From NCBI RefSeq assembly GCF_003697785.1, contig NZ_QOKZ01000003.1:553144-617143 (forward strand): a stretch of 64,000 nucleotides of DNA. Reading direction: 5' to 3'. Shown here one piece after another: positions 34,685 to 42,875 of this stretch. Both the position numbers and the translations under genes were made by a program. Numbering within the stretch: position 1 is the stretch's first letter; each line of letters starts with the position of its first letter. This stretch comes from Paracoccus alkanivorans (GTDB lineage: Bacteria > Pseudomonadota > Alphaproteobacteria > Rhodobacterales > Rhodobacteraceae). The notes under the pieces are model-generated. The model was not told the DNA's origin. It saw only the letters and a list, made by a program, of their open reading frames with translations, and did not search any database.

Positions 34685-35433
34685 CACAGCATCCCTTCTC
34701 CGGGCCGCCATGCGCCGGGCGGGATATTGCCTTCGACATAGCCATGCCATAGCGCATCGAGCTGGGCCCAGAGCACATCGGTCTTGAAGACCAGCGCAGC
34801 CGCGGCAGCGTTCTGTTTTTCCAGCGTGTCGGCATGGGTCAGCACGTAATCGAGGCCAAAGGCCACGTCCTCGGGCGCCTCGGTCAGGCGTTTCCTGAAA
34901 TAGGCGAGGCTGGTGTCGTCGGCGAAGTCGTAATGGGTCAGCAAACCCTCGATCCGCTGCGCATGGATTTTCGGGGCGAAAAGTTCGGTCAGGCTGGCGG
35001 CAACAGCGTCCAGCAGCGGCATGTCGCGGACGAAGCGGAGATAGGCTTCCACCGCGAAACGGGTCGCGGGCATGATGCCCTGACCGGAGGCGACATAATC
35101 GGGATCCAGTCCCACGGCGCGAGCCAGCGCCAGCCAGCGGCGGATGCCGCCGCCCTCGCTCACCCCGCCATCGTGATCCTCGATCCGTTTTCGCCATCGG
35201 CGGCGCAGGTCGGGGTCCTCGACGCGCGACATGAAGGCGGCGTCCTTCATCGGAATGCGCGACTGATACATCCAGCGATTGATGACCCATGCACGGACTT
35301 CGTCGGGCGTGCATTCGCCGCCATGCAGCCGGGCATGGAAAGGATGCCGGTCATGGTAGCGCTCGGCACCGATGGCGCGCAGGCGGGCCTCGAATTCCTC
35401 GCGGGACTGGGGCTGGCTGGGGATGTCCTTCAC
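34684..35433 (-). CDS. pqqC: pyrroloquinoline-quinone synthase
   Basis: A 249-residue PqqC that performs the final oxidation and ring closure to PQQ with O2, without a cofactor. Signatures are YHDRHPFHARLHGGE near the N-terminus, VRAWVINRWMYQSRIPMKDAAFMSR and RRRWRKRIEDHDG (catalytic His/Arg residues), and YFRKRL. The GTG start at 35433 overlaps the pqqB stop (GTGA). Confidence 0.95.
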   Translation of the reverse strand: MKDIPSQPQSREEFEARLRAIGAERYHDRHPFHARLHGGECTPDEVRAWVINRWMYQSRIPMKDAAFMSRVEDPDLRRRWRKRIEDHDGGVSEGGGIRRWLALARAVGLDPDYVASGQGIMPATRFAVEAYLRFVRDMPLLDAVAASLTELFAPKIHAQRIEGLLTHYDFADDTSLAYFRKRLTEAPEDVAFGLDYVLTHADTLEKQNAAAAALVFKTDVLWAQLDALWHGYVEGNIPPGAWRPGEGML

Positions 35434-36311
35434 AGCGTGATCTCCATGCCGTCGCGGCCGATCTGCCATCCCTGCGCCTCGGCCTTGGCCGCCTGTGGAC
35501 TGGAGGGATCGGTCAGCGGGTTGGAATTGTTCATATGCACGAAAATCCGGCGCGCGACAGGCGCATCCGTCAGTTCGGTTATGGCCTCCGAAGCCGGCAT
35601 ATGACCCATGCGGCGACCGGTTTTCTGGCCAAGCTCCATGCGGATCATTTCGTCATCCTCCCAAAGCGTGCCGTCGAACATCAGCAGGTCGGCGCCGCTG
35701 ATGCGGGCTTTCAGCCAGCCCGGCATCTCGGCGCAGCCGGGAATATAGAGTGCCCGGCGCCCCCCGGCTTGCAACTCGACCCCGACGGTGGTTTCGCCGA
35801 CCAGCCCAGTCTCGACCACTTCTCCCTCCTGGTAAAGCGGCACCTTGCCCGGAACCGCAAAGAGTGTCGCGTTCAGGCCGGGGACAAGCTCGACCGTCTG
35901 ATCCAGCGAGACGGTCCGGCGCGGCACCAGATCGGTGCGCAGGGCTGACAGCATCGGGTTTGCGGCCAGCGCGTCATGGATCGCGGCGGTGGCGAACAGT
36001 TCGAAAGGCTGGCTTTCGCGCAGGGTCAGCAGCCCGGCCACATGATCGATATCGCCATTCGTCACCAGCACCGAACGCAGGGGCATCTGCCGTGGCCCGG
36101 TCGGATGAAGCGCAGGGGTGGCGGCCAGTTGTGTGCGGATATCGGGCGAGGCGTTCAGGATCGCCCAGTCCCGCCCATCCGCGCTGACCGCGACCGAACT
36201 TTGCGTCAGGGACGGGATTCGCCCTGCCCGCGCGGCATCGCAATTGTCGCAGCCGCAATTCCATTGCGGCAACCCGCCACCTGCCGCTGCGCCCAGAATG
36301 ATGATCTTCAT
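35430..36311 (-). CDS. pqqB: PQQ biosynthesis metallo-hydrolase
   Basis: A 293-residue metallo-beta-lactamase-fold protein, an iron-dependent hydroxylase in PQQ formation. It begins IILGAAAGGGLPQWNCGCDNC; the two Cys of CGCDNC are typical of PqqB. SVLVTNGDIDHVAGLLTLRE holds the metal-site Asp/His and FVHMNNSNPL is the C-terminal signature. It follows pqqA after a hairpin and is coupled to pqqC. Confidence 0.95.
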   Translation of the reverse strand: MKIIILGAAAGGGLPQWNCGCDNCDAARAGRIPSLTQSSVAVSADGRDWAILNASPDIRTQLAATPALHPTGPRQMPLRSVLVTNGDIDHVAGLLTLRESQPFELFATAAIHDALAANPMLSALRTDLVPRRTVSLDQTVELVPGLNATLFAVPGKVPLYQEGEVVETGLVGETTVGVELQAGGRRALYIPGCAEMPGWLKARISGADLLMFDGTLWEDDEMIRMELGQKTGRRMGHMPASEAITELTDAPVARRIFVHMNNSNPLTDPSSPQAAKAEAQGWQIGRDGMEITL

Positions 36312-36330
36312 GTGGCTTCAGACAAAGCGA

Positions 36331-36354
36331 CCCTGCCCGACAAATCGGACAGGG
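36331..36354 (-). terminator. hairpin between pqqA and pqqB (attenuator-like)
   Basis: CCCTGCCCGA (36331-36340) pairs with TCGGACAGGG (36345-36354) with one mismatch and a 4-nt loop. On the transcribed minus strand a partial T-rich stretch follows. It may let pqqA be made in excess of pqqBCDE by partial termination or 3'-end protection. Confidence 0.6.
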
Positions 36355-36379
36355 CCGTTTCCTGCCTGTTTCCGATGGT

Positions 36380-36472
36380 TCAGAACAGGACGGGCTCATC
36401 CTCTGCCGGGGCATACATGTTGATTTCCATGCCGCAGGCGATTTCCTTCAGGGTGGGTTTGGTCCATGCCAT
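36380..36472 (-). CDS. pqqA: PQQ precursor peptide PqqA
   Basis: A 30-residue peptide starting MAWTKPTLKEIACGMEINMY. The crosslinked pair is Glu16 and Tyr20 (E-x3-Y), the universal PqqA signature. AGGAG lies upstream of the ATG at 36472. It is the substrate for PqqE/PqqD and is short enough to be missed by automatic gene callers. Confidence 0.95.
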   Translation of the reverse strand: MAWTKPTLKEIACGMEINMYAPAEDEPVLF

Positions 36473-36498
36473 CTTGGTTCACTCCTCCAAAAGCCGGG

Positions 36499-36515
36499 GT
36501 CGTGGGATTCACGAC
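36499..36515. promoter_or_regulatory. palindrome in the pqqA / metallohydrolase intergenic region
   Basis: GTCGTG-GGATT-CACGAC is a perfect 6-bp inverted repeat just upstream of the pqqA ribosome-binding site and in the divergent region to the metallohydrolase gene. It could be an operator or a 5'-UTR hairpin of pqqA. Confidence 0.45.
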
Positions 36516-36615
36516 TGGACCTTATGGTAGATGAGAGGCAGCATTGGTCAACAAGACTAAGGTCTGATAGCGGTGCTTTCTGTGCCTGCCGGGCCGCTAA
36601 CGGGAATGTTCGGCA

Positions 36616-37674
36616 ATGTTTCATCTTATATTGACCGTTTGCCTTGCCGGATCGTCCGAGGATTGCGCGCCGATACTTCTGCCGCAAGCCGAGGCCGGCA
36701 CGCGGGCGGAATGCGAAGCCCGGGCAGGACGAATCGCCGAATCCTGGCTGAAGGGCCGCTCCGGGCTGGTCGGTGCGGGGAGCGAATGCCTCCCGACAGG
36801 GGAGTTGACCGCGCTGCCGCTGCAGCAAGTGGCACCCGGCGTTCATGTCTATATCGGCGATCCCGTTCAGATGGAGGAATCTGCGGATGGCAGGATCGCG
36901 AATCTGGGCGTGGTGATCGGCGAGGCATCGGTGGCGGTGATCGATACCGGTGTTTCGCGTGCACAGGGGCAGGAGCTTTTTGCCGCGATCCGGCGACTGA
37001 CAGATCTGCCGGTCAGTCATGTCATCCTGACCCACATGCATCCCGACCATGCCCTGGGGACATCGGTCTTCAAGGAAGCGGGTGCGGAAATTCTGGGACA
37101 TGCCGCGATGCCCATGGCGCTGGATATCCGGGCGCGAGGCTATCTGGACAGCATAACCCGGCTTTACCCTCCCGCAGAGGTCATCGGCACCGAGATCACC
37201 CTGCCGGACCGGACTGTCGCAGACCGTGACAGTATCGATCTTGGCGGGCGCAGTCTTTCATTGCGCGCAGAGGGCACGGCTCATACCGACAATGACCTGA
37301 CGGTTTTCGACGAGGCGACAGCGACTCTGTTCACGGGCGATCTGGTGTTTCGGGAGCTTGCACCAGTAATCGACGGTTCGTTGACCGGTTGGCTGCAGTG
37401 GCTGGAGGTTGCGCCTCGGCCGGTGCCGCAGGTGATCGTTCCGGGACACGGTGCCGTGACCGACTCATGGGCAGAGGCGATCGGACCGCAAACCGAGTTT
37501 CTGACAGCATTGAGGGATGCCACGCGAGAAGCCATCGCGGCAGGTGCGCCGATGTCCGACGCGGTGCCGCAAGTAACAAAATCCTTGCAAGATATGGAAG
37601 ATACATGGAATTCTTTTCCCGAGACCGCCGCGCGTGACGCCACGGCAGCTTATAAGGAGCTGGAATGGGAGTGA
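36616..37674 (+). CDS. quinoprotein relay system zinc metallohydrolase
   Basis: A 352-residue metallo-beta-lactamase-fold protein. The metal motif is H140-M-H142-P-D144-H145, with further ligands in EGTAHTDND, FTGDLVF and VPGHG. The Cys-rich N-terminus (residues about 9-60, including four Cys) is like the quinoprotein relay metallohydrolase group that sits beside PQQ genes and SoxYZ-like carriers. A hydrophobic start suggests export, though the signal is short. It is divergent from pqqA. Its exact reaction is unknown; a role with the SoxYZ-like carrier and a PQQ dehydrogenase is inferred from recurrent gene neighbourhoods. Confidence 0.8.
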   Translation: MFHLILTVCLAGSSEDCAPILLPQAEAGTRAECEARAGRIAESWLKGRSGLVGAGSECLPTGELTALPLQQVAPGVHVYIGDPVQMEESADGRIANLGVVIGEASVAVIDTGVSRAQGQELFAAIRRLTDLPVSHVILTHMHPDHALGTSVFKEAGAEILGHAAMPMALDIRARGYLDSITRLYPPAEVIGTEITLPDRTVADRDSIDLGGRSLSLRAEGTAHTDNDLTVFDEATATLFTGDLVFRELAPVIDGSLTGWLQWLEVAPRPVPQVIVPGHGAVTDSWAEAIGPQTEFLTALRDATREAIAAGAPMSDAVPQVTKSLQDMEDTWNSFPETAARDATAAYKELEWE

Positions 37675-37706
37675 GTTTTATCTGACAAAGCTGTATAGGT
37701 AATAAC

Positions 37707-37720
37707 TGATAGCGTTAACA
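37707..37720. promoter_or_regulatory. LacI-type operator candidate upstream of aglE
   Basis: TGATAGCGTTAACA is an imperfect palindrome centred on CG, as in LacI-family sites, 44 nt upstream of aglE. AglR-type LacI regulators usually control agl genes, but none is encoded next to this cluster. Confidence 0.35.
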
Positions 37721-37763
37721 TTTGGACAAGAAACGATCCGAAGCGAATGCATGGGAGGACAAG

Positions 37764-39119
37764 ATGAAGAATGTATTCTGTTTGACCGCTGCGGTTGCCG
37801 CCATGTCTGCCGGGATGGTGCAGGCGCAGATGGTCATCGAACCCGGCAGCGACGACCGTATCAATTGGCAGAGCCTCGAGGATTTCAAATCGTCCCATAC
37901 CGGGCTGGAGGGGCAGGAATTCAATATTCTCGGCCCCTGGCTCGGTGCGGACCAGGAACTGTTCACCTCGCTGCTGCCCTATTTCGAAGAGGCGACCGGG
38001 GCCAAGGCGAATTATTCCGGTTCTGACAGTTTCGAGCAGCAGATCGTGATCGACAGCGAAGCGGGCTCGCCTCCTGATATCGCGGTATTGCCGCAACCGG
38101 GGCTGGCCGCTGATCTGGCCAGCAAGGGGCATATCAAGCCATTGGGCGATGAAATGGCGCAATGGGTGCGCGACAATTACGCGGCGGGGGATAGCTGGAC
38201 CGCTCTGGGGACCTATGCCGGACCCGACGGCAGCGAGGCTTTCTATGCCTTCCCCTTCAAGGCCGATGTCAAGTCACTGGTCTGGTATGTGCCCGAGAAT
38301 TTCGAGGATGCGGGCTATGAGGTGCCCGAGACCTACGAGGATCTCAAGGCACTGACAGAGCAGATCGCCGAAGATGGAGAGATCCCTTGGTGCATAGGGC
38401 TTGGTGCGGGCGGCGCCACGGGCTGGCCGGCGACCGATTGGGTCGAGGATCTGATGCTGCGCGTCAACAGCCCCGAGGACTACGACGCCTGGACCACCAA
38501 CGAGATGCCCTTCAATGACCCGAAGGTCATCGCGGCCATCGAGGAGTTCGGCTGGTTCGCCAAGAATGACGATTTCGTTGCCGGCGGCGCGGGTTCGGTC
38601 GCCTCGACCGATTTCCGCGACAGCCCCAAGGGCTTGTTCGAGTATCCGCCCGATTGCTACATGCACCGTCAGGCCAGCTTTATCCCGTCCTTCTTCCCGG
38701 AAGACATGGAGATCGGTGTGGATGCCGATTTCTTCTATTTCCCGGCTCCGGCCGATGGCAATCTCGGTCAACCGGTCCTTGGCGGCGGGACGCTGTTCGC
38801 GGCCTTTTCCGACAATCCGGCGGCAATGGCTTTTATCGACTTCCTGAAGGTTCCCGCCGTGCATGAAATCTGGATGGCGCAGAGCGGTTTCGTGACCCCG
38901 CATACCGGCGTGAATCCCGAAGCCTATGGCGACGAAACCCTGAAGAGGATGGGGCAGATCCTGCTGGACGCAACCACATTCCGCTTTGACGGTTCCGACC
39001 TGATGCCGGGCTCGATCGGCGCGGGGGCGTTCTGGACCGGCATGGTCGATTTCGTCGGTGGCAAATCGGCGCAAGAGGTGGCCGATGCCATCCAGCAGAA
39101 CTGGGACACCGTCAAATAG
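37764..39119 (+). CDS. aglE: alpha-glucoside ABC transporter substrate-binding protein
   Basis: A 451-residue periplasmic protein with a signal peptide (MKNVFCLTAAVAAMSAGMVQAQ). The mature part has the AglE features ILGPWLGADQELFTSLLPYFEEATG (from about 37922) and a Trp-rich sugar site (CIGLGAGGATGWPATDWVED). ATG 37764 is chosen for GGGAGG. It leads aglEFGAK, the order known from Sinorhizobium. It binds sucrose, maltose, trehalose or related alpha-glucosides. Confidence 0.92.
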   Translation: MKNVFCLTAAVAAMSAGMVQAQMVIEPGSDDRINWQSLEDFKSSHTGLEGQEFNILGPWLGADQELFTSLLPYFEEATGAKANYSGSDSFEQQIVIDSEAGSPPDIAVLPQPGLAADLASKGHIKPLGDEMAQWVRDNYAAGDSWTALGTYAGPDGSEAFYAFPFKADVKSLVWYVPENFEDAGYEVPETYEDLKALTEQIAEDGEIPWCIGLGAGGATGWPATDWVEDLMLRVNSPEDYDAWTTNEMPFNDPKVIAAIEEFGWFAKNDDFVAGGAGSVASTDFRDSPKGLFEYPPDCYMHRQASFIPSFFPEDMEIGVDADFFYFPAPADGNLGQPVLGGGTLFAAFSDNPAAMAFIDFLKVPAVHEIWMAQSGFVTPHTGVNPEAYGDETLKRMGQILLDATTFRFDGSDLMPGSIGAGAFWTGMVDFVGGKSAQEVADAIQQNWDTVK

Positions 39120-39191
39120 GCTGCCGCAGGCAGGCGCAATACGGGTTGGCGCGGGGCACGCGCCGACTCTGCCGGAACCAGGGGGGAAAAG

Positions 39192-40187
39192 ATGGAATTG
39201 TTCTGGCTGGCCGCCCGTACGATCGTCATTGGCGTTTTCGGTTGTGTGGCCTGGTTCTGGGGATCGAACATGGTCCTCGATGCGATATACCCGCCGCGCG
39301 GTGAAAAGGCGGGAGACAATATCCGCAGGGCCAATCAGATCCGGCCCTGGCTGTTTCTGGGCCCCGCGATCCTGTTCATGGGATTGTATCTGGTCTATCC
39401 GGTCCTCGACAGCCTGTGGCGGTCGCTGCACAATGCGGATGGCAGCCGGTTCGTGGGCGTGGACAACTATACATGGGCCGTGGGCGATGCGAAATTCCGC
39501 GAATCCATGCGCAACAACATGCTGTGGCTGTTGGTCGTGCCGGCTCTGTCGACATTGTTCGGGCTGATTGCCGCGCAGCTGACCGATAGGATCAGATGGG
39601 GCAATATCGGCAAATCGCTGATCTTCATGCCGATGGCAATCAGCTTTGTCGGCGCAGGGGTGATCTGGAAGTTCATCTATGAATACCGCGATGCCGATGA
39701 AACGCAGATCGGCCTGCTCAATTACCTCGTGACCAGGCTGGGCGGCGACCCGCAGCTTTGGCTGACACTGATCCCGTGGAACAACTTCTTCCTGATGATC
39801 GTGCTGGTCTGGATCCAGACCGGTTTTGCCATGGTGATCCTGTCGGCCGCCCTGCGAGGCATTCCGGAAGAGACCATCGAGGCCGCGATCCTTGACGGCG
39901 CCTCGCCGCTGCAGGTGTTCTTCAAGATCAAGGTGCCGCAGATCATGGGCACCATCGCGGTGGTCTGGACCACGATCACCATTGTCGTGCTCAAGGTTTT
40001 CGACATCGTTTTCGTGATGACGAACGGGCAATGGGGCACGCAGGTTCTGGCGAACCTGATGTATGACTGGATGTTCCGCGGCACCCCCGACTACGGCCGC
40101 GGCTCGGCCATCGCAATCGTCCTGATGCTTCTCGTGACGCCGATCATGATTTGGAACATCCGTAACGCCCGCAAGGAGGTTCGCTGA
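39192..40187 (+). CDS. aglF: alpha-glucoside ABC transporter permease AglF
   Basis: A 331-residue MalF-type permease with a hydrophobic N-terminal anchor, about seven membrane spans and the EAA loop (IPEETIEAAILDGASPLQVFFKIKVP, from 39862), which contacts the ATPase. It pairs with AglG. The stop overlaps the aglG start (TGATG). Confidence 0.92.
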   Translation: MELFWLAARTIVIGVFGCVAWFWGSNMVLDAIYPPRGEKAGDNIRRANQIRPWLFLGPAILFMGLYLVYPVLDSLWRSLHNADGSRFVGVDNYTWAVGDAKFRESMRNNMLWLLVVPALSTLFGLIAAQLTDRIRWGNIGKSLIFMPMAISFVGAGVIWKFIYEYRDADETQIGLLNYLVTRLGGDPQLWLTLIPWNNFFLMIVLVWIQTGFAMVILSAALRGIPEETIEAAILDGASPLQVFFKIKVPQIMGTIAVVWTTITIVVLKVFDIVFVMTNGQWGTQVLANLMYDWMFRGTPDYGRGSAIAIVLMLLVTPIMIWNIRNARKEVR

Positions 40188-41320
40188 TGGATGGTATGGC
40201 GGGACAGAAATCGACGCTGACATGGGTGGTCAATATCTCCGCCCTGTTGCTGGTGCTGGCATGGACGATTCCGACGTTGGGCTTGCTCGTGTCCTCGTTC
40301 CGCGACCGCGACCAGATTGCCGGCAGCGGCTGGTGGGCGGCATTCTCGACCTCCGAGCAGACGGGTTTTGTCCGCACCGGAACCGATGACGATGCCACAC
40401 AGGTCGACGGCATCTATGTGATCGAGGGGACGGTGCTGGAAGGCGCGCAGGAACTGATCGCATGGGGCACCCGCTCGCGCGAGCCGGGGGCTTACCAGCC
40501 CGGAGAGACGGTCGAGATCGAGGATGGCTGGCAACTGACCGTGAACGAGGATGGCAGTTACCGCCTGACTTCGGATGCGCCATTCGAAATGCGGCGGGGC
40601 GAGCGGATTTTCACCACCACGAAGGCGCCCGCAAACCTGACCACGGCGAATTACCAGCGCGTGCTGACCGCCGAAGGGCTAGGCCGCGCCTTCATGAACA
40701 CGCTGACGGTGACGATCCCGGCGACGGTGATTCCGATCCTGATCGCGGCCTTTGCTGCCTATGCCCTGGCCTGGATGCAGTTTCCGGGCCGCGCGCTTCT
40801 GACCGCTGCGGTGGTGGGGCTGCTGGTCGTGCCGCTTCAGGTTTCGCTGATCCCGCTGTTGCAGATGCATAACAGCATCGGCATCGGCAAGGGATATCTG
40901 GGGATCTGGCTGGCGCATACCGGGTTCGGCCTGCCTCTGGCGGTCTATCTCTTGCGGAATTACATGGTCGGGTTGCCGCGCGAGGTGATCGAATCCGCTC
41001 GCGTCGACGGTGCAACGGATTTCCAGATCTTCCGCCGTATCATCCTGCCGCTGTCTTTCCCGGCGCTGGCCAGTTTCGCGATCTTTCAGTTCCTCTGGGT
41101 GTGGAACGACCTGCTGGTGGCGACGGTGTTTCTTGGCAATACGCGTGAACAACTGGTCATGACCGGGGTTTTGCGCGAACTCATGGGCTCGAAAGGCGGC
41201 GAATGGGAAATCCTGGCGACTTCGGCCTTTATCTCGATCGCGGTGCCGCTGATCGTGTTCTTCTCGATGCAAAGATATCTGGTCCGCGGCTTGCTGGCGG
41301 GATCGGTCAAGGGTGGTTGA
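40187..41320 (+). CDS. aglG: alpha-glucoside ABC transporter permease AglG
   Basis: A 377-residue MalG-type permease. Between TM1 and TM2 lies a large periplasmic insertion (about residues 50-150) that is usual for AglG. The EAA loop reads LPREVIESARVDGATDFQIFRRIILP (from 40974). AAGGAGG precedes the ATG, and the start overlaps the aglF stop. It ends overlapping the aglA start. Confidence 0.92.
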   Translation: MDGMAGQKSTLTWVVNISALLLVLAWTIPTLGLLVSSFRDRDQIAGSGWWAAFSTSEQTGFVRTGTDDDATQVDGIYVIEGTVLEGAQELIAWGTRSREPGAYQPGETVEIEDGWQLTVNEDGSYRLTSDAPFEMRRGERIFTTTKAPANLTTANYQRVLTAEGLGRAFMNTLTVTIPATVIPILIAAFAAYALAWMQFPGRALLTAAVVGLLVVPLQVSLIPLLQMHNSIGIGKGYLGIWLAHTGFGLPLAVYLLRNYMVGLPREVIESARVDGATDFQIFRRIILPLSFPALASFAIFQFLWVWNDLLVATVFLGNTREQLVMTGVLRELMGSKGGEWEILATSAFISIAVPLIVFFSMQRYLVRGLLAGSVKGG

Positions 41321-42857
41321 TTTGAACGGAATGACGAAAGACTGGTGGAAGGGCGGGATCATCTATCAGATCTACCCGCGCAGCTTCCAGGACACCAATG
41401 GCGACGGCATCGGCGATCTGGCGGGTATTACGCAGCGCCTGCCCTATGTCGCCTCACTGGGGGTGGATGCGGTCTGGATCTCGCCTTTCTTCACCTCTCC
41501 GATGAAGGATTTCGGCTATGATGTCAGCGATTATCGCGGCATTGACCCGATATTCGGCAGCATGGAGGATTTCGACGGGCTGATCGGACGCGCGCATGAA
41601 TTGGGCCTCAAGGTGATGATCGACCTGGTGATGTCGCACAGTTCGGACCAGCATCCGTGGTTCACGGAAAGCCGCTCCAGCCGTCACAACGACAAGGCGG
41701 CCTGGTATGTCTGGGCCGATCCCAGGCCCGACGGAACACCGCCCACCAACTGGCTGTCGATCTTCGGCGGCAGCGCGTGGCAATGGGATGCGCGGCGCGA
41801 GCAGTATTACCTGCATAATTTCCTGACCTCGCAACCGGATCTGAACTTCCATAACCGCGAGGTGCAGGATGCGCTGCTGGAGATGGTGCAGTTCTGGCTG
41901 GACAAGGGGGTGGACGGTTTTCGCCTGGACACGATCAATTTCTATTTCCACGATGCCCAGTTGCGGGACAACCCGCCGCTTGCGCCGGAACTGCGCAAAT
42001 CCGACACCGCGCCGGCGGTCAACCCCTACAACCATCAAAGCCACAGATTCGACAAGTCGCAGCCCGAGAACCTGATCTTTCTCGAACGCCTGAACCAGAT
42101 GCTGAGACAAAGCGGCGCGGTGGTGGTGGGCGAGATCGGCGACAGCGAGCGCGGGCTGGAACTGCTGGAGGAATATACCGGCGTGCCGGGCCGGATCGAG
42201 ATGTCCTATGTCTTCGATTTCCTGTCCGGCGAGGATCTTCAGGCCAGCCGCATCGTCGAGGTGTTCGAGCAATTGCAGGAGGTCGCTCCGAACGCCTGGC
42301 CCTGCTGGGCGATGTCGAACCATGACGTCATGCGCCATATCAGCCGCTGGAACCTCTCGGACCGGGCCGCCAGGGCCTATTGCACGGTTCTGATATGCCT
42401 GCGCGGCTCTGTCTGCCTTTACCAGGGCGAGGAACTGGGCCTGCCCGAGGCCGAACTGCAATTCGAGGAACTGCGCGATCCCTATGGCATAGAGTTCTGG
42501 CCCGAGTTCAAGGGCCGCGATGGCTGCCGGACCCCGATGGTCTGGGATATGGTTGTGAATGGCGGCTTCTCTACCGGCCAGCCATGGCTGCCGGTGCCTC
42601 ATGCGCATGTGCAGCGTGCCGTGGCCGGGCAGGAGGCCGATACGCAATCGATGTTGCACCATTACCGTTGGGCCATCGCACTGCGCCGGCAACACAGCGC
42701 ATTGCGAGGCGGCGACATGACCGAGATCAGTGCCGATGGACCGCTATTGTCGTTCCGCCGCACCGACGATGCGCAAACATTGCAGATCCGTGCCAACCTG
42801 TCCGACCGGGAAACCGGCGGAATGGCGCCCTGGCAGGTGCAGATTATCGAAGGTTGA
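41313..42857 (+). CDS. aglA: alpha-glucosidase (GH13)
   Basis: A 514-residue GH13 enzyme. The four GH13 regions are visible: MIDLVMSHSSDQH, GFRLDTINF (nucleophile Asp), VVVGEIGD (acid/base Glu) and WAMSNHDVMR. GGIIYQIYPRSFQDTNGDGIGDL is the typical N-terminus (from 41353). The most upstream start, GTG 41313, overlaps the aglG stop; an ATG at 41331 is possible but has no Shine-Dalgarno. It hydrolyses imported alpha-glucosides in the cytoplasm. Confidence 0.92.
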   Translation: MVDLNGMTKDWWKGGIIYQIYPRSFQDTNGDGIGDLAGITQRLPYVASLGVDAVWISPFFTSPMKDFGYDVSDYRGIDPIFGSMEDFDGLIGRAHELGLKVMIDLVMSHSSDQHPWFTESRSSRHNDKAAWYVWADPRPDGTPPTNWLSIFGGSAWQWDARREQYYLHNFLTSQPDLNFHNREVQDALLEMVQFWLDKGVDGFRLDTINFYFHDAQLRDNPPLAPELRKSDTAPAVNPYNHQSHRFDKSQPENLIFLERLNQMLRQSGAVVVGEIGDSERGLELLEEYTGVPGRIEMSYVFDFLSGEDLQASRIVEVFEQLQEVAPNAWPCWAMSNHDVMRHISRWNLSDRAARAYCTVLICLRGSVCLYQGEELGLPEAELQFEELRDPYGIEFWPEFKGRDGCRTPMVWDMVVNGGFSTGQPWLPVPHAHVQRAVAGQEADTQSMLHHYRWAIALRRQHSALRGGDMTEISADGPLLSFRRTDDAQTLQIRANLSDRETGGMAPWQVQIIEG

Positions 42858-42875
42858 TGAGGGGGAGGCTTCACC

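Noticed and set aside
38274..40223. Long minus-strand open frame of 649 codons opposite aglE and aglF
   Set aside because: It is antisense to well-recognised genes and its translation is rich in Arg/His/Gln/Asp with no motifs; such frames arise from GC-rich third positions.
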